Assembly (NCBI GenBank): GCA_965230005.1
Contig: OZ245934.1
Location: forward strand, 3,286,001-3,350,000
Source: SZUA-309 sp965230005
GTDB lineage: Bacteria; Pseudomonadota; Gammaproteobacteria; Pseudomonadales; Azotimanducaceae
DNA length: 64,000 bases
Direction: 5' to 3'
Shown piece after piece: positions 8,957-18,558 of the stretch. The notes under the pieces were generated by a model. It was not told the origin of the DNA, made no database searches, and saw nothing but the letters and a program-made list of their open reading frames with translations. Both the position numbers and the translations under genes were made by a program. Each line of letters starts with the position of its first letter. The stretch's first letter is position 1.

Positions 8957-10783
8957 TCAACCGAGCTGATACTCGGGCTGACTGAGGAGCAGATGCAGAA
9001 GCACCCGGAGCGGCTCCTCCAGATAACTTTCAGCGGCGGCGATGTCCGCCGTACCAAGCTGCTCCACGAGGAACTCGGCCAGGTCGCTGCGTACCGCCGG
9101 ATCTGGTGGAACGCTGAAGAAACGCGCCGTCAGGAGATCGACCACCTCGACCGGCGTCGCGGCTTCGGCGGCCATCACCATCGCCGTCAGGTCCAGCCTG
9201 GCCGTTGCTCGAGGAATGGGTTTGACCCGCTCGATGGCCATCTGCCAACCCCGGTAGCTGCCGTAGCGTGTGTTGAAGGCCTCGTCCCGGTCCGCGAGCA
9301 GATTCGATGCCGCCATCATCCCCTCACCTTCCGGCAGCCCGGCGGGCCGGGTCGCGTTGGTGATGTCCATACCCGCGCGGAGCCGCTCGTGCACGGACAG
9401 AATCTGTGGCGTCAGCACCGGATAACGATCAGGCGGAATGAAGCCGATGTCCGGAAACACCACGTCGAGCACGAAGTTGCCCCGCTCGAAGAGCAGACCC
9501 GGCGTGATCCAGCTGCGACCGCCGGACCAGCCAGCCACCGTCGGCGGGTGCATGAGGCGCTGGCCGAGGCCGCCGGTCACCAGATTGAAGTCCGGTATGC
9601 CGGGTATCTTTTCGAGACCAAGTTTCCGGTAGGTAGATACCACGAGTTCCACCGGCGGCTTGATGCGCATTCCGGCATGGGCATGGAAATCTCTGGACGC
9701 GAAGAGCATGGCCAGGAAGGGCCGCAGCTCATAGTCCATGGCCATGAGCCGGCGACCAAGCTCCTCCGCCAGCGCTGGGTCGAGGGTATCGGAGACAAAG
9801 TAACGGTAGATTTTTCCGGCAATGTGTTCGGCCGCAGCCGGTTCCGCAAGAATCAGGTCGATGACTTCGACACCATCGAAGGATCCGCGATGACCGAGCA
9901 CGGTCTTTTCGCCGTCGTCGTGCCGGGCCGGATCGATGTGGAAGTCGAGACCCACGAAGTTCCAGCCCGTGAAGGCACGCGCCGCCTCACGAACGTCGGA
10001 CTCCGTGTAGTGGCCTACGCCCATGGTGAAAAGCTCCATGATCTCCCGCGCGAAGTTTTCGTTCGGGGCGCCTTTCACGTTCACTCCGGCATCGAGGAAG
10101 GCGAGCATCGCCGGATCCTGCGCCACCGCGACCAGCAGCTTGCGGAAGTTTCCGAGGCCCTGGGACTGGAAGAGCTCGAGCTGCTTGAGCATCTTCCGGT
10201 AGTCGCGCACCTTGTCTTCGTTGGTTGCAAAGTGGCCGTGCCAGAAGAGCGCCATTTTCTCGACGAGGGGAGCCTCACTGCTCAACATGCGCTCGGCCCA
10301 CCAGTAGGCCACCCGATCCGTTTCCAGGCGGCTGGCGCGGAGCCAGTAGAAGAACTCGTTGACAATCGGCTGCACGGGCCGATTGCCGCCGGCTTTGACG
10401 CTGATTCCGAGCGCTTGCCCTTCCTCCTTGGCGAGATCGGTGGTTGCCGGCCGGCTCGGTGGGAAGGGATCCAGGCCAGGGCGGAAGATGCCGGAGTGAT
10501 CGAAAGGCGGGAGCGTGACGGCCTCGATGCCTTCCTGATACACGAGGCGCTGTACGGCAGCAGTGGCGCCCAGCCGAACCAGCGCAGCAACCGCCTCCGG
10601 GGTGCCACCGAAACCCGCCCGCTCCAGCAGATGCGCCGCCCGGGCCACGTTCCAGTGTTCGGCGTCGATGGGAGACAGGTCGCCCTGCCAGCGCGCCTCG
10701 GCGCCATCATCAGCAACCGCGGGCCCGAGAGTGACGCACAGCATCAGCCCGTAAACCGCCCTGCCCCATCGACCGGTGCCCAT
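8957..10783 (-). CDS. DUF1800 secreted protein, partner of DUF1501
   Basis: A 608-residue protein with a Sec signal (cleavage near GPAVA-DD). It begins with the DUF1800 hallmark AAHLLERAGFGGTPE and continues with the conserved WAERMLSSEAPLVEKMALFWHGHF segment and the NENFAREIMELFTMGVGHYTE region. DUF1800 and DUF1501 are widespread as neighbouring secreted proteins of unknown biochemical role. ATG 10783 is preceded by GGAG at five-base spacing. It is divergent from the DUF885 gene and is the first gene of the pair. Confidence 0.9.
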   Translation of the reverse strand: MGTGRWGRAVYGLMLCVTLGPAVADDGAEARWQGDLSPIDAEHWNVARAAHLLERAGFGGTPEAVAALVRLGATAAVQRLVYQEGIEAVTLPPFDHSGIFRPGLDPFPPSRPATTDLAKEEGQALGISVKAGGNRPVQPIVNEFFYWLRASRLETDRVAYWWAERMLSSEAPLVEKMALFWHGHFATNEDKVRDYRKMLKQLELFQSQGLGNFRKLLVAVAQDPAMLAFLDAGVNVKGAPNENFAREIMELFTMGVGHYTESDVREAARAFTGWNFVGLDFHIDPARHDDGEKTVLGHRGSFDGVEVIDLILAEPAAAEHIAGKIYRYFVSDTLDPALAEELGRRLMAMDYELRPFLAMLFASRDFHAHAGMRIKPPVELVVSTYRKLGLEKIPGIPDFNLVTGGLGQRLMHPPTVAGWSGGRSWITPGLLFERGNFVLDVVFPDIGFIPPDRYPVLTPQILSVHERLRAGMDITNATRPAGLPEGEGMMAASNLLADRDEAFNTRYGSYRGWQMAIERVKPIPRATARLDLTAMVMAAEAATPVEVVDLLTARFFSVPPDPAVRSDLAEFLVEQLGTADIAAAESYLEEPLRVLLHLLLSQPEYQLG

Positions 10784-10914
10784 GGAACTCCCCTCTCTGC
10801 CCATCCAGCTCAGCTTCGAGTATAGCCCTCCTCGCGGGGGAAGCAGACCGATATGCGACAATCCCCGCTCATCTGCACCACCGCGGTTTCACCGCACCGA
10901 GAAGGATCCTGACC

Positions 10915-12822
10915 ATGCCTGCCCTTCACCCGATCTCCTGGCTGTGCGTCGCATTCCTGGTCACGCTGCTCACCGGCTGCAGCCAGCCGGAAGAAAAGAC
11001 CAGCGACGCCCTTTCCCCGGCGACAACCGCAGACGCGCCTGCAGCGGAGAACGGCGACCCGGCGTCGAGTGAATCCGCTCGATTGAACGCCTGGCTCGAC
11101 GAGCGCTTCGAGGAGCAGCTCCTGATGAATCCCACCTGGTTGACGCAGATGGGCAGGAAGGAACGCTATGACGCCTATGACGATCTGAGCGAAGCAGGCA
11201 GAGCCGAACAGCTGGCATGGCTCGGCGCCTCGGTGACCGAGATGGTCGACCAGTTCGATTACGACCGCCTGGACCTCGAAGCCAGAACCTCCTTCGACCT
11301 CTGGCGCTACCGCTACGAGCTGACCCGGGATGCGCATGAACACCGCCGGCAGACCTATGTCTTCACGCAGATGATGGGGCCCCAGTCGCGGGTACCCCAG
11401 TTCATGATCAGCTACCACAGTGTGGACACAGAAGAAGACATGGTTGCTTACGTGTCACGCATCGAGGGCATCTCCCAGGCAATCCTCGACCTGCTGGAAA
11501 CGGCACAGACAAACGCCGCCGCCGGCACGCGACCGCCACGCTTCGCCTATGAGGTGGCCAGCCAGGAAGCGAGAAAGTTGAGCTCTGGAGCCCCCTTCGA
11601 CAACGGTCCCGATTCACCGCTGTGGGCTGACGCAAAGGCGAAGATCGCCGCCCTCGAAGCCAGTGGCGACATCGACGCAGAGCGCGCAGAGGAACTGCGA
11701 GAAGCCGCCCGTACGGCGCTGGCCAGGCACTTCATGCCGGCCTATGAGTCCCTGGCCGCCTGGCTCGACACAGACATCGACAACGCCAGCCTCGATGCCC
11801 GGGGCGCCCTGGCGCTGCCCGACGGGCAGAGCTACTACGCCTATCGACTCCGGGCACTGACCACCACGGACATGAGCGCCGAAGAAATTCACGAACTCGG
11901 ACTGGCCGAGGTGGACCGGATCCGCGGAGAGATGGACAGAATCCGCGAGCAGGTCGGCTTCGAAGGCGACCTGCAGGCGTTCTTTCAGTTCATGAAGGAA
12001 GACCCGCGGTTCCTCTATCCGAACACCGACGAGGGACGGCAGGGGTATCTCGACGATTCGGCGGCCTACCTCGATTTCATCAACGAGCGGCTGCCCGACT
12101 ACTTCGGCATGCTGCCCAAGGCCGATCTCGTGGTTCGCCGGGTCGAGCCTTTTCGGGAGCAGGACGGTGCACCACAGCACTACTACCGCGGCACGCCGGA
12201 CGGCTCAAAGCCCGGGATTTACTTTGCCCATCTCTCGGACATGAACGCCATGCCCAAACACCTGATGGAAGCGGTCGCCTACCACGAGGGCAATCCCGGA
12301 CACCACATGCAGATCTCCATCGCTCAGGAGCTTACCGACGTGCCTCTCTTTCGAACGCGCAGCGGCTATACGGCCTACATCGAAGGCTGGGGACTCTACG
12401 CAGAACTCCTCGCCAGGGAGATGGGCGCCTATCAGGATCCGTACTCGGACTTCGGCCGTCTGTCGACGGAGATGTGGCGAGCCATCCGGCTGGTGGTGGA
12501 CACGGGCATTCACGCCAAGGGCTGGTCCGAAGAAGGGGCCGTTGCCTACTTCAAGGAAAACTCCGCCATCGCTGATGGCGCCATTCGTGCGGAAGTGCAG
12601 CGCTACTTCGTGATGCCGGGGCAGGCCACGGCCTACAAGATCGGCATGCTGAAGATTCTCGAACTGCGCGCCGCCGCGGAGGCGGCCCTGGGTGACGCCT
12701 TCGACATCCGAGCCTTCCACGACACGGTGCTTGGGGGTGGCGCACTGCCCCTGGCGATCCTGGAGCGGCGGGTGCAGAACTGGGTCGAGGCGGTGCAGGC
12801 AGCCAGCGCGGAAGCTGCCTGA
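10915..12822 (+). CDS. DUF885 lipoprotein, putative zinc metallo-hydrolase
   Basis: A 635-residue protein with lipobox LLTGC (Cys22). DUF885 proteins resemble metallopeptidases. Here the zinc-site motif HEGNPGHHMQ lies at about residues 458-467, with GYTAYIEGWGLYAELLAREMG about 30 residues later supplying the third ligand region. It likely hydrolyses peptides or amides in the periplasm or at the surface. AAGGA lies eight bases upstream of ATG. A hairpin terminator (12858-12888) separates it from the convergent pirin gene. Confidence 0.85.
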   Translation: MPALHPISWLCVAFLVTLLTGCSQPEEKTSDALSPATTADAPAAENGDPASSESARLNAWLDERFEEQLLMNPTWLTQMGRKERYDAYDDLSEAGRAEQLAWLGASVTEMVDQFDYDRLDLEARTSFDLWRYRYELTRDAHEHRRQTYVFTQMMGPQSRVPQFMISYHSVDTEEDMVAYVSRIEGISQAILDLLETAQTNAAAGTRPPRFAYEVASQEARKLSSGAPFDNGPDSPLWADAKAKIAALEASGDIDAERAEELREAARTALARHFMPAYESLAAWLDTDIDNASLDARGALALPDGQSYYAYRLRALTTTDMSAEEIHELGLAEVDRIRGEMDRIREQVGFEGDLQAFFQFMKEDPRFLYPNTDEGRQGYLDDSAAYLDFINERLPDYFGMLPKADLVVRRVEPFREQDGAPQHYYRGTPDGSKPGIYFAHLSDMNAMPKHLMEAVAYHEGNPGHHMQISIAQELTDVPLFRTRSGYTAYIEGWGLYAELLAREMGAYQDPYSDFGRLSTEMWRAIRLVVDTGIHAKGWSEEGAVAYFKENSAIADGAIRAEVQRYFVMPGQATAYKIGMLKILELRAAAEAALGDAFDIRAFHDTVLGGGALPLAILERRVQNWVEAVQAASAEAA

Positions 12823-12857
12823 GCGCCCGCCGCCGCGAAATCTCCTGGTCGTAAAGC

Positions 12858-12888
12858 ACCGGTCACCGCCCTCAGGGCAGCGACCGGT
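12858..12888. terminator. Bidirectional hairpin between DUF885 and pirin genes
   Basis: ACCGGTC (12858-12864) pairs perfectly with GACCGGT (12882-12888), with an inner stem GCCCT/AGGGC around a single C. It lies between two convergent genes. The following run is only TTCTCC, so termination may be weak. Confidence 0.5.
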
Positions 12889-12898
12889 TCTCCCTGGC

Positions 12899-13615
12899 TC
12901 AGTGCCGCGGGGCATCCGCCGCCATATCGAAGAGCAGCAGCTCCACATCGGCATTCGCCACAAGCTCGAACACCTGGGCGCCCTCGAGCGCCAGGCCGTC
13001 GCCGGACCTGAGCGCTTCGCCATTGACCAGCAGGTCACCACGGACGACCTGTACCCAACCGATACGGCCATCGTTCAGGCTGTGGCTCACGGACTCACCG
13101 GCCCCCAGCAGGCTCCCGTAGAGGCGCACGTCCTGGTGGATCCTGACGGCATCGGCTTCACCATCGCCGGAAGCCAGGAGCTTGAGGGAGCCGGAGCGGT
13201 CAGCGGCCGGGAAATGCCGCTGCTCGTAGCCGGGCTCCAGCCCGGTCTCGGCCGGCTCGATCCAGATCTGCAGGAAATGTACGGGCTCCGTGTCGGAGGC
13301 GTTGTACTCGCTGTGCCGCACGCCGGTGCCCGCCGTCATGCGCTGCAGATCACCGGGACGGATCACGGAGCCATTGCCCATGCTGTCCTGGTGCTCGAGC
13401 CCCCCCTCGATCACGTAGGAGAGAATCTCCATGTCGCGATGCCGGTGGGTGTCGAAACCCCGACCCGGCAATACCTGATCTTCATTGATGACCCGCAACG
13501 GGCCGAAACCCATGTGCTCCGGATCGTAGTAGCGACCGAAGGAGAAGCTGTGGCGGCTGTCGAGCCAACCGAAGGAGGCTCTGCCTCGGGATTCTGAACG
13601 TCTGATCGTCTGCAT
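12899..13615 (-). CDS. Pirin family protein (quercetinase-like cupin)
   Basis: A 238-residue bicupin. The metal-binding set is present: HRHRDMEILSY (His, His) and GTGVRHSE (His, Glu) in the N-terminal cupin. The C-terminal cupin is degenerate, as is usual. Bacterial homologues such as YhhW have quercetin 2,3-dioxygenase activity, though the natural substrate is usually an electrophile or aromatic. ATG 13615 follows a perfect GGAGG. The gene is divergent from a LysR regulator, a frequent arrangement in which the regulator controls the pirin gene. Confidence 0.9.
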   Translation of the reverse strand: MQTIRRSESRGRASFGWLDSRHSFSFGRYYDPEHMGFGPLRVINEDQVLPGRGFDTHRHRDMEILSYVIEGGLEHQDSMGNGSVIRPGDLQRMTAGTGVRHSEYNASDTEPVHFLQIWIEPAETGLEPGYEQRHFPAADRSGSLKLLASGDGEADAVRIHQDVRLYGSLLGAGESVSHSLNDGRIGWVQVVRGDLLVNGEALRSGDGLALEGAQVFELVANADVELLLFDMAADAPRH

Positions 13616-13693
13616 GGGGACCTCCTTTGTCTGCAGATTGCTTGTGAGACCCCATTCTCCATGTATCTTTACGAGAGACAATCACTCGATTTA

Positions 13694-13708
13694 GTGACAT
13701 ATTGTCAC
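13694..13708. promoter_or_regulatory. Candidate LysR operator between pirin and lysR genes
   Basis: GTGACA-TAT-TGTCAC is a perfect 15-bp dyad. It lies 78 bp upstream of the pirin start and 74 bp upstream of the LysR start, i.e. at the centre of the shared region. A T-N11-A core fits inside, as LysR-type sites require. Confidence 0.5.
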
Positions 13709-13782
13709 AGATTTCGTGCTAATTTTCCCTGCACAGATCGTTGCACACCGACGCCTTAGCTCAGGAACCCAGAGAAAGCGCC

Positions 13783-14682
13783 ATGGATCAACTGCAGAAC
13801 CTCGAGGCCTTCGTTGCCGTCGTCGATCACCAGGGCTTCGCCGCCGCGGCCCGGGAGATGGGCCTCGCCCGAGGCGTGGTGAACCGCCAGGTCATCCAGC
13901 TCGAGGAGACCCTCGGCGTGCAGCTGCTGCAGAGAAGCACGAGACAGGTCACCCCCACGGACGCGGGTCTGACTTTCTACGACCGGGCGCAGGCGGTGCT
14001 GAAGAGCTACGAAGACGCTGTCGCCGCGGTGACGGACTCGAAGGAGAGCCCGAGCGGCACCCTGCGGGTGAATGCGCCCATGTCTTTCGGCATCGCTCAT
14101 CTGGCGGATCCGCTGGCGCGCTTCATGAGCACCCAGCCACAGCTGCGCATCGAACTGGTGCTGAACGATCGACAAGTGGACCCGATCGAAGAAGGCTTCG
14201 ATCTCACGCTCCGCATCGGCGAACCGGTCACGTCCACGAGCCTCGCGAGCCGTGTGCTGGCGACGAGCCGTCGGGTGCTTTGTGCCAGTCCCAGCTACCT
14301 GACGGCCGCCCCGCCCCTCGAGACGCCGGCCGATCTGACCGCACATCGTTGCCTGCACTACGGTTATCAGTCTTCCGGGCAGCGCTGGGCGTTGGGCACC
14401 GGCGCCTATCGGGTTAACTGTGTTTTCTGGTCGAACAACGGCGACGTGCTGGAAACCTGCGCTCGTGCCCACCAGGGCATCGCGCTGCTGCCGAGCTTCA
14501 TCGTGGGCGCGGCCCTGCAGACGGGCGAGCTGGTTTCCGTGCTGCCCGAGCATCCACCAGCGCCGCTCACGATCACCGCTCTGTATCCCCGGCATCGCTT
14601 TTTGAGCCGCAGCACGGGGCTGCTACTCGATTGGCTGACCGATGCTTTCTCCGGTCGACCGAGGTGGGACCTCGTCGACTAG
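13783..14682 (+). CDS. LysR-type transcriptional regulator (CrgA/AaeR-like)
   Basis: A 299-residue regulator. The N-terminal winged helix (residues 1-60) begins MDQLQNLEAFVAVVDHQGF and contains ARGVVNRQVIQLEETLG and LLQRSTRQVTPTDAG. The rest is the periplasmic-binding-like effector domain (LRVNAPMSFG, FDLTLRIGEP, RVLCASPSYL). It probably regulates itself and the divergent pirin gene through the palindrome at 13694. The chosen start gives the standard LysR N-terminus; upstream in-frame codons add a non-homologous tail. Confidence 0.9.
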   Translation: MDQLQNLEAFVAVVDHQGFAAAAREMGLARGVVNRQVIQLEETLGVQLLQRSTRQVTPTDAGLTFYDRAQAVLKSYEDAVAAVTDSKESPSGTLRVNAPMSFGIAHLADPLARFMSTQPQLRIELVLNDRQVDPIEEGFDLTLRIGEPVTSTSLASRVLATSRRVLCASPSYLTAAPPLETPADLTAHRCLHYGYQSSGQRWALGTGAYRVNCVFWSNNGDVLETCARAHQGIALLPSFIVGAALQTGELVSVLPEHPPAPLTITALYPRHRFLSRSTGLLLDWLTDAFSGRPRWDLVD

Positions 14683-14707
14683 CGATCCGGCACGCGCATG
14701 CTGCAGC

Positions 14708-15091
14708 TCAGCGCAAACTCATGACCGGACGCACACCCGTCACCTTCTGCGCCGCGTAGCCACGGCACCATTGCTGCGGCGATGGACCCGTTCCGCCCAT
14801 GCGGATCCAATCGTAGTAGCTTGCTTCGTTTTTCAGGGGGTAGCGGAACTCAGCATCGATGGCCCGGCGCCTGGCAGGCGACCGCGCGTACTGACCGAGG
14901 TTGGACAGACAGTTCTGGTAGTAGGAGTTCATGGCCTGCTGATTCATGCAGTTCACACTGCTGCAGACGGGGACTGCTCCCTGAGCGCTGACCTGCCTGG
15001 AATCGGCAACGCTGGCACAGCCGGCGCCGAGCGAAAGGAAAGACAGCAAGAGAACGACGGCCCGAAGACGGGGCCAGGCGGTTGAGGACAT
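14708..15091 (-). CDS. Small Cys-containing lipoprotein, unknown
   Basis: A 127-residue protein with a lipoprotein signal (SLGAGC, Cys25). The mature part holds four further cysteines (VCSSVNC, YQNC, WCRGY) that could form two disulfides in the periplasm. I do not recognise the family. AGGAG lies nine bases upstream of ATG. It ends 25 bp from the convergent LysR gene and starts at the edge of a 526-bp gene-free stretch. Confidence 0.65.
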   Translation of the reverse strand: MSSTAWPRLRAVVLLLSFLSLGAGCASVADSRQVSAQGAVPVCSSVNCMNQQAMNSYYQNCLSNLGQYARSPARRRAIDAEFRYPLKNEASYYDWIRMGGTGPSPQQWCRGYAAQKVTGVRPVMSLR

Positions 15092-15617
15092 CGAGGGGAA
15101 CTCCTGTTTCTACTTCAAACCCGTGCCCGACTCCGCAGGCACCCGTACCCCTCTGGACCGCGCTCCATCGCCAGCAACAAACGCCGCCTGAGACGACGCG
15201 TTGCGATCCATCCACTCCGTTAGTACTTGACTCACAATGCAAAGAGCAGGCCAGCTTCCCGGCCAATGCCGGTGGATGGATTGCTTCGAGCGCAGGCCGC
15301 ACGGATTTGCACCGTGTGTGAAGGACAGATGAAAGGACTGACAAAGCGACGTGAGCAAGTTAAGTTCTCTAGCGAAACCTGCGTCTATTCTCTTGTTTGT
15401 CTGATAATCCTGGGCAACCCGGCGAACCAACCGAATTCTTAACAGGCCCGTAAACGGACTCGACTGGCGCGGCACAATCAGCCTGAGCACCAGCATGGTT
15501 CGCATAACGAGCCGGCGCACCATATTGGTCCAACGTTGATCCGGACCTGAGCAGGAGACCGTTGGAGATGGCATCCGATCGAGCAGCGACCGCTGACGCG
15601 CCTCCGTCGGGCACGCT
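15092..15617. other. 526-bp stretch without a convincing gene
   Basis: Frames here have no signal, domain or good ribosome site. The longest, on the minus strand (15110-15649), is of low complexity, rich in Ser/Arg, and overlaps the end of the next gene. Composition is visibly more AT-rich than the surroundings around 15340-15440. One short dyad (CACGG/CCGTG near 15300) is present. It may hold an eroded gene, a small RNA or only the promoter of the small lipoprotein gene. Confidence 0.5.
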
Positions 15618-16448
15618 TCAGGTGAGTGCGATAAATGGGTGCGCAGCAACGGCCTGCAGGAAAGTCAGCAGCGCGAAGGCGCTGTACGCCACGGCAATGC
15701 CAGCAGTCAGCAGCAGCCCACGCGCCGGACTGAGAACCCACCGCCCGAGTAACCAGCCCGCGACGGGTAGCACCTGCATGGCGTGCATGCCGAAGAAGTG
15801 GGCGACCCGCAGATCACCGCCGTTGCGCAGCCACCCCGTCAGCGGCAGCCGCGCCACGTCACCGGCAGCGCCCCCCACCGAATGGCCGCCCTGACTGCCG
15901 AGATAGGATCCGAAGCCACCGCCCAGGAGGCAGGTGAGCAGCAGACCGAGACCGGCTCCCAGGACGTACGGTGTGAGCCTGCCACGATGCACCCAGAGAA
16001 TCCGCGCACCCATGAAGGCGCAGACGCCGACCATGACGGCCGCGCCAAAACCCATCAGCGAGTAGGCGGCCGCATGAAAGGCTGAAGCAACGTTGAAGTG
16101 TGAGGGCTGAGCCTGCGCGGCCTGAAAGATGATGTAGGTCATTTCGAGCGCCGCCGCGATGATCGGCAGGGCCGTGAGCACCCGACCGGTCAGACTGCGC
16201 AAGTAATCAGCACCGAGCAGCGGCGCGAGCCAGGCCAGCGTCAGAAAGTAGCAAAGCAGAGACAGGTTGAATTTGGTCGGCTTACTCCACACGGACACGC
16301 CGTCGAGGGTCCGCTCGTCGATGGCACCGAGCAGGAGGGTCAAGGCCCCGAGCGCACCATAAAACAGCCCCCAGGCGGCAAAGCTCCGGTGCCGGTCAAA
16401 AACGATCTCAGCCATACCGCGTGGCGGAACCCTGAGCGCCGCTTCCAT
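15618..16448 (-). CDS. Polytopic membrane protein, unknown
   Basis: A 276-residue protein with about seven hydrophobic segments and several potential haem or metal ligands: FHAAAYS, RVAHFFGMHAMQVLP. The segment GVSVWSKPTKFNLSL sits between the first two membrane spans. I do not recognise a characterised family. ATG 16448 is preceded by AGGAG at six-base spacing. It is divergent from the sulfhydrylase gene. Confidence 0.75.
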   Translation of the reverse strand: MEAALRVPPRGMAEIVFDRHRSFAAWGLFYGALGALTLLLGAIDERTLDGVSVWSKPTKFNLSLLCYFLTLAWLAPLLGADYLRSLTGRVLTALPIIAAALEMTYIIFQAAQAQPSHFNVASAFHAAAYSLMGFGAAVMVGVCAFMGARILWVHRGRLTPYVLGAGLGLLLTCLLGGGFGSYLGSQGGHSVGGAAGDVARLPLTGWLRNGGDLRVAHFFGMHAMQVLPVAGWLLGRWVLSPARGLLLTAGIAVAYSAFALLTFLQAVAAHPFIALT

Positions 16449-16647
16449 CTGCCTCTCCTTCTCGCTCCTGCTCTCTACTACGCTGTCCTGCGCCGTCCTG
16501 CGCTTTTCTCGCGCGCCGGATCCCTGGCCGGGACCCGCAGAGTCCCAAGGGTCGTCCGGCTGCCGTCAAGGGCCGGTGAGCATTCCGTTGTCAGAAGGTG
16601 AACGAGGGTCCAAGATTCCTGCGGCGGGATCGGGGGTGGAGGACCCT

Positions 16648-17991
16648 GTGGCAGAAAAACAGCAGCAAGCCGGCGAGTCGTTGCAGGAACCCGGGCAGGC
16701 GCCGCCCGAAGGTTTCGCCTTCGACACCCGTGCCGTTCATGCCGGCAGCCGACCCGATCCGGTGACCGGCGCGCGGGCGCTGCCGATCTACCAGACCACC
16801 AGCTACGTGTTCGAGGATTCAGCGTCGGCTGCGGCTTATTTCAACCTGCAGGAATACGGCAACACTTACGCACGCATCATGAATCCTACGGTGGCCGCCT
16901 TCGAGGAACGCCTGGCGAATCTCGACGGCGGCGTGGGCGCCGTCGCCTTTGCCAGCGGACTGGCGGCACAATCGGCCGCCTTTTTCACCTTACTGGAACC
17001 TGGCGACCACGTGGTTGCCTCAGCGGCGCTCTATGGCGGCAGCGTGACCCAGCTGAAGCACCTGTTCCGGAAACTCTCCGTGGAACTGACTTTTGTCGAT
17101 CCCGACGACGAAAACGCCTGGCGCGCGGCCCTCAAAGAGAACACCAAGCTGTGCTTCGCCGAAACCATCGGGAATCCGGGTGGCAATGTACTCGATATCG
17201 AGAAGGTGGCGGCGATCGCCCATGCGCACCACACACCGCTCATGGTCGACAACACCTTCGCCACGCCCTATCTCTGCCGACCCTTGAGCTGGGGAGCGGA
17301 CATCGTCGTCTACTCGGCCACGAAATTCCTTGGGGGCCACGGCACGAGTCTCGGTGGCGCCGTCATCGAGAGCGGCGAGTTCGACTGGTCAAACGGCCGC
17401 TTTCCCGTGATCGCTGAGCCCTCGCCGGCCTACCATGGCCTCGCTTTTCACGAGACCTTCGGGACCTTCGGCTATCTCATGAAACTCAGGGCCGAAACGC
17501 TGCGCGACCTCGGAGCCGCTCTGAGCCCCTTCAACGCCTTTCTCCTGGCCCAGGGCCTGGAAACGCTGCCCCTGCGCATGCGCGCTCACGTTGCCAACGC
17601 TCGAGAGATTGCAGCCTTTCTCGCCGCTCATCCGCAGGTTCGGTCCGTGAGCTATCCAGGGCTTCCCGGCAGCCCCTACGCGGCCCTCGTCGACCGCTAC
17701 CTGCCCGAAGGAGCCGGCGCCGTGTTCTGCTTTGATCTCGCTGGTGGCCGCAGTGCCGGCATTCGCTTCATCGAGGCCCTCGGGCTGTTCAGTCATCTGG
17801 CCAACGTCGGGGATGCAAAATCCCTCGTGATTCATCCGGCGACGACCACCCATCGGCAGCTCAGCGATGCAGAACTCGCTGCCGCCGGCATCGGTCCGGG
17901 CACCATTCGACTGTCGATCGGCATCGAAAATGCCAGGGACCTCATCTGGGACCTCGAGCGCGGCTTCGAGGCCGCTCGCAGCAGCCCATGA
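16648..17991 (+). CDS. PLP-dependent O-acyl-homoserine sulfhydrylase
   Basis: A 447-residue Cys/Met-metabolism PLP enzyme. It has PIYQTTSYVF near the N-terminus, the phosphate-binding ASGLAAQSA, the DNTFATPY segment and the Schiff-base lysine in SATKFLGGHGT. It likely makes homocysteine from O-acetyl- or O-succinyl-homoserine and sulfide. A GTG at 16648 has a perfect GGAGG at 16638-16642 and is preferred over the in-frame GTG at 16576, whose ribosome site is poor. It overlaps the CoA-binding gene by ATGA. A second, more distant homologue is at 61813. Confidence 0.88.
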   Translation: MAEKQQQAGESLQEPGQAPPEGFAFDTRAVHAGSRPDPVTGARALPIYQTTSYVFEDSASAAAYFNLQEYGNTYARIMNPTVAAFEERLANLDGGVGAVAFASGLAAQSAAFFTLLEPGDHVVASAALYGGSVTQLKHLFRKLSVELTFVDPDDENAWRAALKENTKLCFAETIGNPGGNVLDIEKVAAIAHAHHTPLMVDNTFATPYLCRPLSWGADIVVYSATKFLGGHGTSLGGAVIESGEFDWSNGRFPVIAEPSPAYHGLAFHETFGTFGYLMKLRAETLRDLGAALSPFNAFLLAQGLETLPLRMRAHVANAREIAAFLAAHPQVRSVSYPGLPGSPYAALVDRYLPEGAGAVFCFDLAGGRSAGIRFIEALGLFSHLANVGDAKSLVIHPATTTHRQLSDAELAAAGIGPGTIRLSIGIENARDLIWDLERGFEAARSSP

Positions 17992-18464
17992 ATCTCGCAC
18001 CCTATCAGCGCCCGGAACTGATCCAGCGGGCCCTTCGGGAGCGCCGAGTGGCCGTGGTCGGGATGTCCGCAAACGAGCTGCGGGCCAGCAACTTCGTGGG
18101 TTTCTATCTCGCCCGCCACGGTTATGACGTGGTGCCCGTGAATCCGCGGGAGCAGGAGATTCTCGGGCGCCCGTGTTACCCGGACCTCGCCGCGCTCCCG
18201 GAACCTGCAGGCGTCGTGGACGTGTTCCGGGATCCCGCGGCCGTGCCGGAGATTGCCCACGCGGCCGTCGCCTCGGGCGCCCGTTTCCTCTGGCTGCAGT
18301 TCGGCGTCATCAGCGAGGCCGGCATCGAGATCGCCGAAGCCGGGGGAGTTGAAGTCATCGTCGACCGCTGCATGAAAATCGAGCACGCCCGCTACCGAGG
18401 TCGCATGCACTGGCTCGGCTTCAACCGCGAGACCCTGTCCGCGCGCCGCGACCCCCAAGACTGA
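17988..18464 (+). CDS. CoA-binding (YccU-like) protein
   Basis: A 158-residue protein with a single Rossmann-type CoA-binding domain: VAVVGMSANELRASNFVGFYLARHGYDVVPVNP at the front and a conserved WLQFGVIS/DRCMKIEH pair near the end. Family members are found next to O-acetylhomoserine sulfhydrylases. The reaction is unknown, but binding of an acyl-CoA made for homoserine acylation is plausible. Its start overlaps the sulfhydrylase stop (ATGA), so translation is coupled. Confidence 0.85.
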   Translation: MNLAPYQRPELIQRALRERRVAVVGMSANELRASNFVGFYLARHGYDVVPVNPREQEILGRPCYPDLAALPEPAGVVDVFRDPAAVPEIAHAAVASGARFLWLQFGVISEAGIEIAEAGGVEVIVDRCMKIEHARYRGRMHWLGFNRETLSARRDPQD

Positions 18465-18558
18465 ACGGAGACCTGTCGCCCGCTCGACAGACTTCCCTGC
18501 GCGCCGACAGCGCCCGCAAGGCCGCGTCATCCGGGGCTTATTCCGCAAACTGACCGTT

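Noticed and set aside
15110..15649. 179-codon minus-strand frame in the gene-free stretch
   Set aside because: Low-complexity, Ser/Arg-rich translation with no ribosome site, overlapping the end of the next gene.
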